Of a stretch of 53,502 bases of DNA, positions 34,604-44,879 are shown in pieces. Position numbers and translations under genes: made by a program. Below the pieces are notes generated by a model. That model was not told where the DNA came from, did no database searches, and saw only the letters and a list, made by a program, of their open reading frames with translations. The stretch is from a bacterium (lineage in GTDB: Bacteria > Actinomycetota > Acidimicrobiia > Spongiisociales > JAENVV01), in the NCBI GenBank assembly GCA_024641305.1, contig JAHEDI010000025.1:1-53502 (forward strand). Direction: 5' to 3'. Each line of letters opens with the position of its first letter. The stretch's first letter is position 1.

Positions 34604-35842
34604 ATGTCAGATCAGATCCCTGAGGTCCTTTCGGTCACTCCTCACGACCTCGCCCATGGCGGAGAGGCGGTAGCCAAGGTTGACGGCAAAGCTATTTTTG
34701 TTGCAGGGGTCATGCCAGGCGAGCAAGCCAGGGTCCGGATCATCAAGGACAAGGGTGCCTGGGCGCGAGCCGAGTTGGTTGACATCGTCGAGCCATCGTC
34801 TGATCGTACCGCCCCTCCCTGCGCTCATTTCGGGGTATGCGGCGGATGCCAGTGGCAGTACGCCCCGCCGGCCACCCAGGTGGCCTGGAAACAAGGTGTC
34901 GTAGAATCGCAGCTGCAACATCTGGCTGGCCTGACCGACGTCGACGTGCGCCCGGTGGAGACTCCGGGACCGCCATTCGGGTATCGAAACCGGATGGATT
35001 TCCAAATTGCCGGCGGAAAGCCGGCGCTCTATCGGGGAAGCACCCGCGTCGAGGTTCCGATTGATGAATGTCTTTTACTGGTCCCGGTGTTGGCCGAGCT
35101 CTACCAGCGGCTTGGCAATGTCGACGGCCTCAATTCGCTGACTATCAGGGCCGGCGTCAATACCGAACAGGTCCTGGCCATTGTGACGGGGAGATTGCCG
35201 GAGTCCGCCAAGAATTGGGGGGTGCCGATCGCCCGGGTTCGCCGTGGCACACCCACCGTGGAGCAAGGTCAGATGCACCTATACGAGGAAGTGGCCGGTC
35301 ACCGGTACCGGATCACTGCCAACGGGTTCTTTCAGAACAACACGTGGGGTGCCGAGGCGCTTGTCCGCCTGGTTAGGGAGGCTCTTGAACCAGAGAAGGA
35401 CGACGTCTTGCTCGATGCCTACGCCGGTGGAGGGCTCTTCTCGGTAGCTCTTGGCAAGTCGGTTTCGCAGCTGATCGCGGTCGAGACCTCGCCACTCGGT
35501 CTGCGGGATTTGGAACATAACCTCGAAGCTGCCGATGGGCCGGCCGCCGACATTGTCGGTATTCCTTTTGAAGAATCGGCCGGAGAATATGACGACTGGA
35601 CGATTGCGGTGTGTGATCCACCGCGCACCGGACTTGGTGCCGCCGGGGTTGATGCCCTCATTGATGCTCGCCCGAGGCGGGTTGCCTACGTCTCGTGCGA
35701 CCCGGCTTCGTTCGCCCGTGACGCAAGAACGCTGGTCGAATACGGCTACGCCTTGAAGTGGGTTTCACCGGTGGATATGTTCCCGCAGACCTATCACATC
35801 GAAACCGTGGCGCGGTTCGACCGCGTTGAGCCGACCGAATAG
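34604..35842 (+). CDS. TRAM-domain RNA (uracil-5-)methyltransferase, RumA/TrmA family
   Basis: 412 residues. An N-terminal TRAM domain (about 1-65) precedes Fe-S cysteines in PPCAHFGVCGGCQWQ. The Rossmann SAM domain has LLDAYAGGGLFSVAL, CDPPRTGLG and the catalytic Cys in YVSCDPASFARD. It methylates C5 of a specific uridine in rRNA or tRNA; the site cannot be assigned from sequence. It stands alone, upstream of the cox-like cluster, and has no visible link to it. Confidence 0.9.
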   Translation: MSDQIPEVLSVTPHDLAHGGEAVAKVDGKAIFVAGVMPGEQARVRIIKDKGAWARAELVDIVEPSSDRTAPPCAHFGVCGGCQWQYAPPATQVAWKQGVVESQLQHLAGLTDVDVRPVETPGPPFGYRNRMDFQIAGGKPALYRGSTRVEVPIDECLLLVPVLAELYQRLGNVDGLNSLTIRAGVNTEQVLAIVTGRLPESAKNWGVPIARVRRGTPTVEQGQMHLYEEVAGHRYRITANGFFQNNTWGAEALVRLVREALEPEKDDVLLDAYAGGGLFSVALGKSVSQLIAVETSPLGLRDLEHNLEAADGPAADIVGIPFEESAGEYDDWTIAVCDPPRTGLGAAGVDALIDARPRRVAYVSCDPASFARDARTLVEYGYALKWVSPVDMFPQTYHIETVARFDRVEPTE

Positions 35843-35944
35843 GTCGTTCCTTCGGAAGATAAACTGCGATGCAGGGGTCGCGGTAGCCGGTCGTTTCGGT
35901 AGGTTTATCCGTGCACCCGCAAACCGCCACGGAGGAGTGTCTTC

Positions 35945-36448
35945 ATGAAGGTATCAATGACTGTCAATGGCCGACTGGTCAACGGTGACGTTGAGCCTCG
36001 CACGCTGTTGGTCCATTTCATACGGGAAGAACTGGCCCTGACCGGCACTCACATCGGTTGCGAGACGTCGTATTGCGGCGCTTGCACCGTGCACGTCGAT
36101 GGAGAAGCCACCAAATCGTGCACGATGCTGGCCGTGCAAGCTGAAGGAGCCAGCATCACGACCATCGAAGGGATGGCCATGGGCGACGAACTTCATCCGG
36201 TCCAAGAAGGATTTTGGGAACGCCACGGCCTGCAATGCGGCTACTGCACCCCCGGCATGATCATGTCTGGCGCCGCTCTGATCGCCGCCAACCCGAGCCC
36301 TACCGAAGATGAGATCCGTCATGGGATTGAGGGCAACTTATGTCGGTGTACCGGGTACCACAACATCGTGAAGTCGATCGAATACGCCGCCGCCAAGGCC
36401 CGTGGCGAAACCCCGCCGCCCGCCGATTGGGAGGAGGCCGTCGTATGA
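35945..36448 (+). CDS. coxS: Molybdenum hydroxylase small (2Fe-2S) subunit, CoxS-like
   Basis: 167 residues with two 2Fe-2S clusters. The N-terminal plant-ferredoxin-type cluster uses [16 protein letters not shown] and a later SCTML; the second uses CGYCTPGM and [10 protein letters not shown]. It passes electrons from the Mo centre to the FAD subunit. CGGAGGAGTG lies upstream of the ATG. It opens the cox-like operon in the order S-L-M, and its stop overlaps the coxL start. Confidence 0.92.
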   Translation: MKVSMTVNGRLVNGDVEPRTLLVHFIREELALTGTHIGCETSYCGACTVHVDGEATKSCTMLAVQAEGASITTIEGMAMGDELHPVQEGFWERHGLQCGYCTPGMIMSGAALIAANPSPTEDEIRHGIEGNLCRCTGYHNIVKSIEYAAAKARGETPPPADWEEAVV

Positions 36449-38829
36449 CCATCACGATGAGTCAGGTTGGCGGAATCGTTCGCCGAAAGGAGGATCCGGC
36501 GCTGATCCAGGGTCGGGGCGTGTACGTCGACGATATCAAGCTCAACGGTGAACTCACGGTCGCCTTTGTGCGGAGCCCGTTTGCCAGGGCTCGGATCAGG
36601 TCAGTCGACACGTCTGCTGCTTTGGCCATCCCTGGAGTAAGAGCCGTGTATACGATCGACGATGTTCGTTCGCTCGGACCGCTACTTGCCCAGATCCCGA
36701 TAGGGAAGTTGCGGCCACTGCTTGCCGATGGGGTCGTCAATCATGTCGGCGAGGCCGTAGCCATGGTCGTTGCTCAGGACCGGTATCAGGCGGAGGACGC
36801 GGCCGAGGCTGTACTCGTCGAATATGACCAACTTCCGGCCTCTGTCGGCTTGAAGTTCTCAGCAACCGATGAGGTGAAGATCCACGACGACCTCGAGTCG
36901 AACATCCTGCATACCTGGGTGTCGCACGACTGGTGGCCGGGTGTCTTTGAACTGGAGGATTACCGTCCCGCCATTGCGGCCGCCAAAGAGCGCGACGATG
37001 TGGTCATTGTGTCCCAGGAGATGGTCAACCAGCGGTTGATCCCGGTGGCCATCGAGCCGAGAGCCGTGTTGGCCGATTGGAGTCATGGCTACGACCGGGT
37101 GACCTTGTACACGTCGAGTCAGATACCGCACGCGGTCTCCGGAGCGATCGCCAAGACGTTCGGCCTGCCTGTCAACGCCGTGCACGTGATCGCCCCCGAA
37201 GTTGGTGGCGGATTCGGCTGCAAGCTGAACGTCTATCCAGATGAGATCCTGGTTTGTTTCGCCTCTCACCAACTCGAGGCGCCCGTTCGCTGGACCGAGA
37301 CCCGGCGAGAAGCCGGTTATTCGACGATCCACGGCCGGGGCTGGATCGGTACGGCGACAATCACCGGGACGAAGGACGGTGAAATTCTCGGCTACGAGTT
37401 GGATGCCATGGCCGACATGGGCGCCTACAGCCAGAACTTGACGGTGGCGATTCCGGTGCTGGGCTTGTATGCGGCGAGTGGCCAATACAACATCCCGGTG
37501 GAGTGGACCGTCAAGTGTGTTACCACCAATACTCAGACCACCGATGCCTATCGAGGGGCCGGGCGACCGGAGGCCGCCTATTACCTTGAACGCGCCATCG
37601 ATATGTATGCAGCCGAGATCGGAATGCACCCGGGAGACGTCCGGAAAAAGAACTACTTCAAGAAGGAGGACTTCCCGGCGACCACCCCGATCGGACTCAC
37701 GATGGACAGTGGCGACTACATCACCACCCTCGACAAGTTGCTGATCGACGCCGATTATGCCGGACTCAAGGAGATGCAGGCCCAGGCAAGATCAGAAGGT
37801 CGTTATATCGGTGTTGGGCTGTCGTCGTACGTCGAGGTTTGTGGTTTCGGTCCTTCGATCCTGGCCGAGTTCGGATTTGGGTGGGACGGGTACGGCCTTC
37901 CCACGTCCTTTAGCGGATCTGGATTGGTGCGGATCAACCCCGATGGTTCGGCCACGGTGTTCATCGGGACGGGCCCGAGCGGTCAAGGTCACGAGACCAC
38001 CTGGGCACAGATTGTCTCAGATCGATTGGGGATTGGGATGGAGAGGATTCGGGTTGCCCATGGCGATACCTCCGATGCACCCTATGGAATTGGTACCTTC
38101 GGCAGTCGGTCGGCCGCGGTGGACGGCACGGCAACCTATGAAGCGGCTGAGAAAGTTCGCTCCAAGGCCGCCGATCTCGTTGCCCACATGCTTGAGGCAT
38201 CAGCAGAGGACATCCGGTTCGCAGATGGCGGAGCCCACGTCGTGGGGGCTCCTGGTCATACAGTGACCTGGGCTGAGATCGCCGAAGTTGCCTACAAGCC
38301 TCACAAGGGCCCGGAAGGAATAGAGGCCGGGCTGGAGGCCCACGCCATGTTCAGTCCTGGCAACGCCACCTGGCCGTTCGGCTCGAATATTGCCGTGGTC
38401 GAGGTCGATGTTGAAACTGGCAACGTGGATATTTTGCGCTATGTGGCCATGGATGACTGCGGCAACGTCATCAACCCGATGATCGTCGACGGTCAACTTC
38501 ATGGGGGCATCGCACAGGGCATCGGGCAAGCCCTATTCGAGGAAGCCGTCTACGACCCGGATGGCAACCTATTGTCCACTTCGCTGGTTGATTATCCGTT
38601 GCCAACGGCCACCGATCTTCCGATGTTTGAACTCGACCGGACCGTCACTCTGACGGACGTGAATCCCCTCGGCGTCAAAGGTATCGGCGAAGCCGGCACG
38701 GTCGGTTCTGCCCAGACAATCGTCAACGCAGTGGTGGATGCCCTGGCGCCCCTGGGCGTCAAACATATAGACATGCCCTTGCGACCCAAAAAGGTCTGGC
38801 AAGCCATCCAAGATGCCCAGGAGGCCTAG
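36445..38829 (+). CDS. Molybdenum hydroxylase large subunit, form II CoxL-like
   Basis: 794 residues of the xanthine oxidase/CO dehydrogenase large-subunit family. Mo-cofactor binding stretches include [14 protein letters not shown] and [11 protein letters not shown], and the proposed base Glu is in [12 protein letters not shown] near 748. The active-site loop is AYRGAGR (residues 368-374), the form II signature; true aerobic CO dehydrogenase has AYRCSFR with the copper-binding Cys. It therefore probably oxidises an aldehyde or N-heterocycle. ATG 36445 follows GGGAGGAGG. Confidence 0.92.
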   Translation: MTITMSQVGGIVRRKEDPALIQGRGVYVDDIKLNGELTVAFVRSPFARARIRSVDTSAALAIPGVRAVYTIDDVRSLGPLLAQIPIGKLRPLLADGVVNHVGEAVAMVVAQDRYQAEDAAEAVLVEYDQLPASVGLKFSATDEVKIHDDLESNILHTWVSHDWWPGVFELEDYRPAIAAAKERDDVVIVSQEMVNQRLIPVAIEPRAVLADWSHGYDRVTLYTSSQIPHAVSGAIAKTFGLPVNAVHVIAPEVGGGFGCKLNVYPDEILVCFASHQLEAPVRWTETRREAGYSTIHGRGWIGTATITGTKDGEILGYELDAMADMGAYSQNLTVAIPVLGLYAASGQYNIPVEWTVKCVTTNTQTTDAYRGAGRPEAAYYLERAIDMYAAEIGMHPGDVRKKNYFKKEDFPATTPIGLTMDSGDYITTLDKLLIDADYAGLKEMQAQARSEGRYIGVGLSSYVEVCGFGPSILAEFGFGWDGYGLPTSFSGSGLVRINPDGSATVFIGTGPSGQGHETTWAQIVSDRLGIGMERIRVAHGDTSDAPYGIGTFGSRSAAVDGTATYEAAEKVRSKAADLVAHMLEASAEDIRFADGGAHVVGAPGHTVTWAEIAEVAYKPHKGPEGIEAGLEAHAMFSPGNATWPFGSNIAVVEVDVETGNVDILRYVAMDDCGNVINPMIVDGQLHGGIAQGIGQALFEEAVYDPDGNLLSTSLVDYPLPTATDLPMFELDRTVTLTDVNPLGVKGIGEAGTVGSAQTIVNAVVDALAPLGVKHIDMPLRPKKVWQAIQDAQEA

Positions 38830-38832
38830 AAC

Positions 38833-39687
38833 ATGTATCCACGTCAGTTCGAATACGTTGCCGCCGGTTCCATTGAGGAAGCCGTTGGCGTTCTGGCTGC
38901 CAATCCGGGGGCCAAAGTGATGTCTGGCGGCATGAGCCTCATCCCCATGATGAAACTGCGACTGCTGTCGCCCGAAACGGTGGTCGACATAGGTCGAGTC
39001 TCGGGACTGGACGCCATCGAGGACAAAGGTGACTACATCTCGGTTGGAGCGCTCGTCCGCCACGGCGCAGTTGCGACCTCGGCGGTGATCGGCGAGCACG
39101 CCACGGCGCTTGGACAGGCCGCTTCGTGGACGGGTGATCCTCAAGTCCGCAATCGGGGAACACTGTGCGGGGCGCTCGCCCATGCCGATCTCGCAGCCGA
39201 TACGCCGGCTGCCGCTTTGGCGCTGGGGATGACGATGGTCGCTCAAGGCCCCAACGGGACCAGAGAGATCGCGGCCAGTGACTTCTTCGTAGATTCATTG
39301 ATGTCGGCACTCAGCCCTGATGAGATTCTGGTTGAAGCGCGGATTCCCAAACGAGGCGGCGGATCGGCCTACGACAAGCTGGGGAGACGCGGAGGACACA
39401 GCGATTACGCGGTGGCCGGCGTGGCTTCCTGGGTGGCAATGTCTGATGGCGTCGTGACCGACTGTGCCATCGGGATTACCGGGGTGGGCACAAAGCCGAC
39501 CCTGGCTGTCGGTGCCATGGAAGCCCTGCGTGGCCAGGGACCCGATGGAATCGCCGCAGCCGCCGACCGGGCTCTTGAGGGTATTACCGTCCTTGAGGAT
39601 TTGTACGGGTCGGAGGCCTACAAGGCTCACCTTGCCAAGGTGTATACCCGGCGATCCCTTGAGCAGGCGGTCGCAGCAGCTAGCTGA
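38833..39687 (+). CDS. coxM: Molybdenum hydroxylase FAD-binding (medium) subunit, CoxM-like
   Basis: 284 residues. FAD-binding motifs are AKVMSGGMSLIPMMKLRL near residue 35 and RNRGTLCGALAHADLAAD near 115, followed by the CO_deh_flav C-terminal domain. It takes electrons from the 2Fe-2S subunit and passes them to an acceptor. It starts 3 bases after the coxL stop, completing the three-subunit enzyme. Confidence 0.93.
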   Translation: MYPRQFEYVAAGSIEEAVGVLAANPGAKVMSGGMSLIPMMKLRLLSPETVVDIGRVSGLDAIEDKGDYISVGALVRHGAVATSAVIGEHATALGQAASWTGDPQVRNRGTLCGALAHADLAADTPAAALALGMTMVAQGPNGTREIAASDFFVDSLMSALSPDEILVEARIPKRGGGSAYDKLGRRGGHSDYAVAGVASWVAMSDGVVTDCAIGITGVGTKPTLAVGAMEALRGQGPDGIAAAADRALEGITVLEDLYGSEAYKAHLAKVYTRRSLEQAVAAAS

Positions 39688-39727
39688 TCACATTTGAATA
39701 ACGCCGGTTTTCTGGCAGCATATCGGT

Positions 39728-40072
39728 ATGGATGATCTCAAACCGGTTCCAGAAGTGTCGCCACTCGAAGCCCAGGTTTACCTGGCAGACGGGGCGTTGC
39801 TCGTTGACATCCGCGAACTGGCGGAATGGCAGGAGAGCCGCATTCCTGGAGCCGTGTTCAAACCAATGTCCGAGCTCAACGATTGGTATCACGATCTACC
39901 AGAAGACCGGGTAGTGATTCTGCAATGCCGGACGGGCAATCGATCGGGTGTTGCTGCGAGCGCGCTCATCAATCAAGCCCACATGACCAACGTATACAAC
40001 CTGGCCGGTGGGATTATCGCCTGGGACGGGTCTGACCTCCCGATCGACACCGCCCCCCCGAAGCCGCTTTGA
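39728..40072 (+). CDS. Single-domain rhodanese-like protein
   Basis: 114 residues with VDIRELAEWQESRIPGA and the active-site loop LQCRTGNRSG, whose Cys (about residue 68) can carry a persulfide. It lies between coxM and coxD. Molybdenum hydroxylases need a terminal sulfur on Mo, so a sulfur-carrier role for cofactor maturation is a sensible inference; a general thiosulfate or detoxifying rhodanese is the alternative. Forty bases separate it from coxM. Confidence 0.85.
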   Translation: MDDLKPVPEVSPLEAQVYLADGALLVDIRELAEWQESRIPGAVFKPMSELNDWYHDLPEDRVVILQCRTGNRSGVAASALINQAHMTNVYNLAGGIIAWDGSDLPIDTAPPKPL

Positions 40073-40100
40073 TGTTCGGCCGGCGTCGGCTTGAACTACG

Positions 40101-40997
40101 ATGACTCTCGTGGTTCCCAACTCGGTCGAAGAAGTTCTAGACGCGCTGGCTAGTCAGCATTACGAGGCGGATCGCGGTCTGGCGGTTGCGATTCATCTGG
40201 CTCTTCAACTCGGAAAGCCGCTGTTTCTTGAAGGCGAGGCGGGGGTCGGCAAAACGGAGGTTGCCAAGGTTCTTGCTTCGTTCCTTGGAGAGGATCTAAT
40301 CCGCCTTCAATGCTACGAAGGGCTTGACGTGGGTCATGCCTTGTATGAGTGGGACTATGCCAAACAGATGCTGGCGATCCGCCTGCTCGAGGCCAGGGGA
40401 GAGGGTTCGGCCGCCTCGGTAAGTGACATCATGGGCCGTGAGTTTCTGGTAGCGCGGCCGCTATTGCAAGCAGTCGAAGCTGGCCGGAATGGACGACGAC
40501 CGGTGCTGCTCATCGACGAACTAGACAGGGCCGATGAAGAGTTCGAAGCGTATTTGTTGGAATTGTTGAGCGATTTTCAAGTCACTATTCCTGAGCTCGG
40601 TACGATCCGTGCTGAGAGCAGACCGATCGTCATTCTGACCTCAAACCGGACGAGAGAGATCCATGACGCCCTCAAGCGTCGGTGCATATATCACTGGATC
40701 GATTACCCCGACTACGACCGGGAGGTGGCCATTGTGGCCCGTAAGGTGCCTGGAGTCTCAGCTGAACTGGCGGGCGAATTGGCCGGTGCAATGGAACGGC
40801 TCCGGACCATGGATCTGTTCAAGCCGCCCGGGGTTGCCGAAACCCTCGATTGGGCAGCCGCCATCCAGGTCCTCGGTCAGGAACATCTTGATTCGGCTCT
40901 CATTCACGACACCCTGGGTGTCGTGCTGAAATATCAAGATGACATCGAGCGTGTGCAACAAGCCGGGTTCGATCGGCTGCTCGCTCGAGGGTCATGA
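40101..40997 (+). CDS. coxD: MoxR-type AAA+ ATPase, CoxD-like
   Basis: 298 residues of AAA+ ATPase: Walker A GEAGVGKTEVAK near residue 46, Walker B VLLIDELDRADEE, sensor 1 VILTSNRTREIHDALKRRC. CoxD-type MoxR proteins act with the VWA protein CoxE to mature the Mo (in true CODH, Mo-Cu) centre. coxE lies further downstream (43462), separated by two unrelated genes. It overlaps the following carboxypeptidase gene by 4 bases. Confidence 0.9.
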   Translation: MTLVVPNSVEEVLDALASQHYEADRGLAVAIHLALQLGKPLFLEGEAGVGKTEVAKVLASFLGEDLIRLQCYEGLDVGHALYEWDYAKQMLAIRLLEARGEGSAASVSDIMGREFLVARPLLQAVEAGRNGRRPVLLIDELDRADEEFEAYLLELLSDFQVTIPELGTIRAESRPIVILTSNRTREIHDALKRRCIYHWIDYPDYDREVAIVARKVPGVSAELAGELAGAMERLRTMDLFKPPGVAETLDWAAAIQVLGQEHLDSALIHDTLGVVLKYQDDIERVQQAGFDRLLARGS

Positions 40998-42127
40998 CCC
41001 GGTTGGTCGCTGGGCTCGTCGCGCTGCTCATCTTTTCTGTGAGTTTGCCGGCTCAGGCGACCGTCCCGGAAGCTGACGTCATCTATGTGTGGGAGTCGGG
41101 AGGACTGACTCCCGAGACCCTGGGCAGGATCGAAGAGGTGGCCGATCGTTATGGGGCTTCTGTCAGTGTCGAGCATCGTGGCACCATCCAGCTGTTGTCC
41201 GTCGCCCGTGGAGACGAGCCTGTCCAGAGTGCTCCGGACGGGTATGTGATCCCCATGGCCGCTCTCGCCCTTGATCCCACCGATAGTCGATCGGTGGTCG
41301 GGTCGGCGGTCTCGGCGGCTCTGGAGCGAGGTGAGGTCGTCATGGGTCGGTCGTCGGCCAGGCTCCGTGGAGCAATGGTCGGCGATGTGGTTACCTTTAC
41401 GGGTTGGGATAGCAGTACGCAGAAGCTGCCGATCGGGGCCATCGTGGCAGATAATCGGGTCAGGTCAGCTGAGCTGATTTTCTCGATCGAGACGGCCGAA
41501 CGGTTCGGCTTTTCTCGGCCCTCGTCGGTGACCCTGGGGGGGTTCGCCGACCGCTCCGCGCTCTATCGCGACCTGGAAGTGACTTTCGTCGGCGAGTTCG
41601 TCGGTATCGATCCCGATCCAGGGCGTGGGGTTGACGACGTTTTGTCCGACATTGCCGCCAAACGGCAGTTTGGCGAGTTTGCCTATCGACTCACCGGACC
41701 TGGCGACAAGATAAGAATCGACCCCGAGTGGGTGGCCGTCAACATCGTGACCGTGAATCTTCCGATTCTTGGCACGTTCAAATGCCATCGCTCGATGCTG
41801 CCTTACCTTGAGCATGCGCTCGACGAGGCGATTGATGCCGGACTCGGATCCGTTATCGACCCCGTGGACTTCCAACGGGCAGGCGGTTGCTATAACGCTC
41901 GACTCATTCGCGGTGGTGACAAGGGTGGTGCGATCTCGCGGCATTCTTGGGGTATTGCGGTCGACTTCAACCCGTCGACCAATCGGTACGGCGGGGCAGT
42001 TGTGATGGATCCCCGTCTTGCTGAGATATTTCACAAGTGGGGCTTCGCCTGGGGTGGCGGGTGGGTGTATCCAGACGGAGGCCACTTCGAATGGACCCGT
42101 CTACCGGCGTCGATTGTCGACACGTAG
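40994..42127 (+). CDS. Secreted M15 (VanY-like) D-alanyl-D-alanine carboxypeptidase
   Basis: 377 residues with a signal peptide (LVALLIFSVSLPAQA, cut near 21). The C-terminal M15 domain holds SRHSWGIAVDFNPS and GGHFEW, the zinc-ligand motifs. The middle 200 residues are unassigned. It is translationally coupled to coxD (ATGA overlap), an unexpected neighbour for a cytoplasmic chaperone. Unlike the protein at 14645 it has no surface-binding repeats. Confidence 0.83.
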   Translation: MTRLVAGLVALLIFSVSLPAQATVPEADVIYVWESGGLTPETLGRIEEVADRYGASVSVEHRGTIQLLSVARGDEPVQSAPDGYVIPMAALALDPTDSRSVVGSAVSAALERGEVVMGRSSARLRGAMVGDVVTFTGWDSSTQKLPIGAIVADNRVRSAELIFSIETAERFGFSRPSSVTLGGFADRSALYRDLEVTFVGEFVGIDPDPGRGVDDVLSDIAAKRQFGEFAYRLTGPGDKIRIDPEWVAVNIVTVNLPILGTFKCHRSMLPYLEHALDEAIDAGLGSVIDPVDFQRAGGCYNARLIRGGDKGGAISRHSWGIAVDFNPSTNRYGGAVVMDPRLAEIFHKWGFAWGGGWVYPDGGHFEWTRLPASIVDT

Positions 42128-42342
42128 CCTTCTCAATTGACCGTCATTGGCCGACGCCTATGTGTGACTCCGAGCCCAGGGAATAGTGGTTCTTGCCCGT
42201 ACATAGCTCACACTGATTCGCTAGTGTCGGATTACGTTGCAAGGTTCACAGGGTTCTCGCGACAAGCAGGTCCGACCTACACCTGCACGCGACCCACCAG
42301 ACACCTTCGTGCCCTTTGTGTTGTCACCTTGAAAGGAGTCGT

Positions 42343-43428
42343 ATGTTCCCATTCGCGCAGTCCGTTTCTACCAGGTACCCGGTTCTCTCGGTCTACCTCA
42401 ACAAAGGTCCCGCTCTCGGGGCCCAGCTGACAGATGTGTTGAAGCCGATCAAAGAGCTTGAGCTTGACCATGCTCAAGAGATGTCGCTGCGAGCCGATAT
42501 CGAGAAGATTTCTGACCTCAGGCTTGAGCGCGAAACCGCGCCGGCCATTGGAATATTCAGCTGCGATGGTGAAGGCTGGTTCCACATGGAGCGACTGCAT
42601 CGCTCTGTGCCCGATTTCGCCACCACGGGTCGGCGGCCTTACCTAAGACCGGTCCGAACCCTTCCAAGGAACACCCGCACGAAGGTTGCCGTGGTGGAGA
42701 GCCGATCGGCCTCGCTGTGGTTGATGGAGGCGGGCCAGATTCATCGAGTCGACGACATTGTCGTCGATGAGACGGTCAAGAAAAACTATGGCGGCTGGCA
42801 GGGCTACTCCGAGCGTAAGGCTCATGCCCGGTCTGACGAACTCGTCCATCGCCATTACCGCGAGACGGCTGAAGAGCTTCTGGCGCTTCATCAGAGGCAG
42901 CCGTTCAATTACATCATTGTCGGCGGGCACAAGACCGACACGCGCGAGTTTGTGGAGTCGCTGCACCCGTATCTTCGCAACCTGGTCGCCGGGGAATTCG
43001 TTATCGATCCGCACACGATTACTGCTACTGGCGTCCTCGAAAAAGCAGCCGCCCTGGAAGCCGCTGCCGAACGTGAGCGCCGGGAGGAGATCGTGAAGTC
43101 CATCATGGATGCCGAGGGATCCACTCGAAAGGCGGCGCTCGGGATTCCTGATCTGGTCGACGCTACCAACCTCAAAGCAGTGCAGAGCCTCGTGATTGTC
43201 ACCGGTTCTCCTCGAGTCCCCGGGGCGATCTGCGACGAGTGCACATGGATGTCGATGGCCGGGGGCGAGTGCCAGGGGTGCGGTGCCGAGATGCGCCTGG
43301 TCTCCGACGTCGTCGACGAGGTGATCGAAGCTGTGCTCCGGGATCGCGGAGTGGTTGAAGGGATCGGTCCTGACACGGTTCTGGACGATTACGGCGCGGG
43401 TGGTCTGCTGAGGTTTGCCGTCACCTGA
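42343..43428 (+). CDS. Bacterial eRF1/aRF1-like protein (baeRF10-type)
   Basis: 361 residues with the three-part eRF1-like layout. It starts YPVLSVYLNKGP, continues VAVVESRSASLWLMEAGQIH and FNYIIVGGHKTDTREF, and ends in a domain with four Cys (CDECTWM, GECQGCG). Such proteins were recognised computationally as bacterial relatives of peptide release factors and Vms1, and may act on stalled or hibernating ribosomes. The start at 42343 follows GAAAGGAG by 4 bases. It lies in the middle of the cox-like cluster with its own 215-base upstream gap, where I see no convincing promoter. Confidence 0.78.
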   Translation: MFPFAQSVSTRYPVLSVYLNKGPALGAQLTDVLKPIKELELDHAQEMSLRADIEKISDLRLERETAPAIGIFSCDGEGWFHMERLHRSVPDFATTGRRPYLRPVRTLPRNTRTKVAVVESRSASLWLMEAGQIHRVDDIVVDETVKKNYGGWQGYSERKAHARSDELVHRHYRETAEELLALHQRQPFNYIIVGGHKTDTREFVESLHPYLRNLVAGEFVIDPHTITATGVLEKAAALEAAAERERREEIVKSIMDAEGSTRKAALGIPDLVDATNLKAVQSLVIVTGSPRVPGAICDECTWMSMAGGECQGCGAEMRLVSDVVDEVIEAVLRDRGVVEGIGPDTVLDDYGAGGLLRFAVT

Positions 43429-43461
43429 CCAAAGTGGGGGCCAACCGCCTAAAGTTGGCGG

Positions 43462-44571
43462 ATGGCGGTGGCAGCGGTGGTGCAATTCGGAAGGTTGCTG
43501 CGCGAGCGCGGGCTCAGCGTTGTTCCTGACACGACGGTCGACATGGTGTCAGCTCTTCGTATGGTCGACCTCGCCAGGTCTGACGATGTCCGGTCGGCCC
43601 TCAAGGCGGTTACCGTGGTCAACCCGCAGCAAGCAGTGTTGTTTGATGAGTGTTTCGACGCGTTTTTCGGCGGGGCTGACATGTCAGGGGTCGATGAAGT
43701 CGACGACATGGACGATCAGGCCTTGCGCATGGATTCGTGGACCATTCGTAGTACCGCCAATCTCGAAGGGGAACAAGCTGAAGAAGAGGTCTCCGACCAG
43801 GTCGGAGCTTCAGCGATTCAGCGTTTTGCCAACCGCGACTTCAGCGAACTCGACGATCGTGAATTGGAACGTGCCCGGCGCCTCGTGGCCAACATGCTCT
43901 GGCAGCCGTCGGCAGTCAAGAGCCGCCGCTGGACTCCCGATAGCGGTGGACGACGGCCAGATATGCGCCGTACGCTGCGGCAATCGGTTGGCCCGCGCGG
44001 TGACCTCATGCAACTTGCCATGTCGGATCGGCGGTTTCGCCGGAGGCCACTCATCGTCATTGCTGATGTGAGTGGTTCGATGGAAGCGTACGCCGAGATG
44101 ATGCTGACGTTCGCCCATGCTGCCAGGGCCAAAGTCCAACGTGTTGAAACGTTTGCTTTTTCGACTCACCTCACCCGGATTACGTGGGAGCTGTCTCGTC
44201 GCAGTGTTCGGGCCGCCCTCACGAAAGCAGCGGAGGCCGTCAACGACTGGTCGGGCGGCACGAAAATAGGTGAGGCGCTCCAAATGTTCAATCGTGACTG
44301 GAGTCGGCGGGTCTGTCGTGGAGGGCCGGTTCTTCTCATTGTGTCTGACGGCTGGGACTGTGGAGACCCCGCTCTTCTACGACAAGAGATGGCCCGGTTA
44401 GCCAGGAGTGTTCATCGGGTCGTGTGGCTCAACCCGCTGGCGGGCCGACCCGGGTATGCGCCGGAAACGCGAGGGATGCAGGCGGTTCTGCCGTACGTTG
44501 ACGATTTTCTTCCTTCGGCCAATCTTCGTCACCTCAGTGAGGTGGTCGATCTTCTAGAGTCCATAGGATGA
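43462..44571 (+). CDS. coxE: VWA domain protein, CoxE-like
   Basis: 369 residues. The C-terminal von Willebrand A domain has the MIDAS motif DVSGSMEAY near residue 202 and [13 protein letters not shown]; the N-terminal part is acidic and helical. CoxE works with the MoxR-type CoxD in assembly of the Mo active site. Its stop overlaps the start of the first XdhC-type gene (ATGA). Confidence 0.9.
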   Translation: MAVAAVVQFGRLLRERGLSVVPDTTVDMVSALRMVDLARSDDVRSALKAVTVVNPQQAVLFDECFDAFFGGADMSGVDEVDDMDDQALRMDSWTIRSTANLEGEQAEEEVSDQVGASAIQRFANRDFSELDDRELERARRLVANMLWQPSAVKSRRWTPDSGGRRPDMRRTLRQSVGPRGDLMQLAMSDRRFRRRPLIVIADVSGSMEAYAEMMLTFAHAARAKVQRVETFAFSTHLTRITWELSRRSVRAALTKAAEAVNDWSGGTKIGEALQMFNRDWSRRVCRGGPVLLIVSDGWDCGDPALLRQEMARLARSVHRVVWLNPLAGRPGYAPETRGMQAVLPYVDDFLPSANLRHLSEVVDLLESIG

Positions 44572-44879
44572 TGAAGGAAGCGCTCGATACGGTTGACAGC
44601 TGGAAGTCGGCTGGCAAGGACGTCGCCGTCGCCACGGTGGTTCGTGTGCAAGGCTCGGCACCGCGGCCTGAGGGATCCAAGTTCCTGGTCTCGTCGGCTG
44701 GCGATATGGAAGGTTCGGTTTCGGGTGGATGTGTGGAGAACGACGTGTTTCTGCACGCGCAGGACGTGCTTCTGACCGGGCAGCCGAAGTTGGTCACTTA
44801 CGGCATCGCTGATGACGACGCCTTTGAAGTCGGGTTGGCCTGCGGCGGGACGATTCAGGTGTTTATCGAGAAATGGTGA
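44568..44879 (+). CDS. XdhC/CoxI N-terminal domain protein
   Basis: 103 residues corresponding to only the first domain of Xdh[31 protein letters not shown] and [18 protein letters not shown]. XdhC binds the molybdenum cofactor, helps its sulfuration and inserts it into the enzyme. Here the domain is a separate gene that overlaps the next one by 2-7 bases, depending on start choice, and the next carries the second domain. Confidence 0.87.
   Translation: MMKEALDTVDSWKSAGKDVAVATVVRVQGSAPRPEGSKFLVSSAGDMEGSVSGGCVENDVFLHAQDVLLTGQPKLVTYGIADDDAFEVGLACGGTIQVFIEKW

Noticed and set aside
36445-38829. Annotation as aerobic carbon monoxide dehydrogenase
   Set aside because: The active-site loop is AYRGAGR; the Cys needed for the Mo-Cu site of true CODH is absent, so only a form II-like label is given.
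42128-42342. tRNA or riboswitch in the 215-base gap before the eRF1-like gene
   Set aside because: No cloverleaf or known aptamer core; only short imperfect inverted repeats (CTATGT/ACATAG at 42158-42206).
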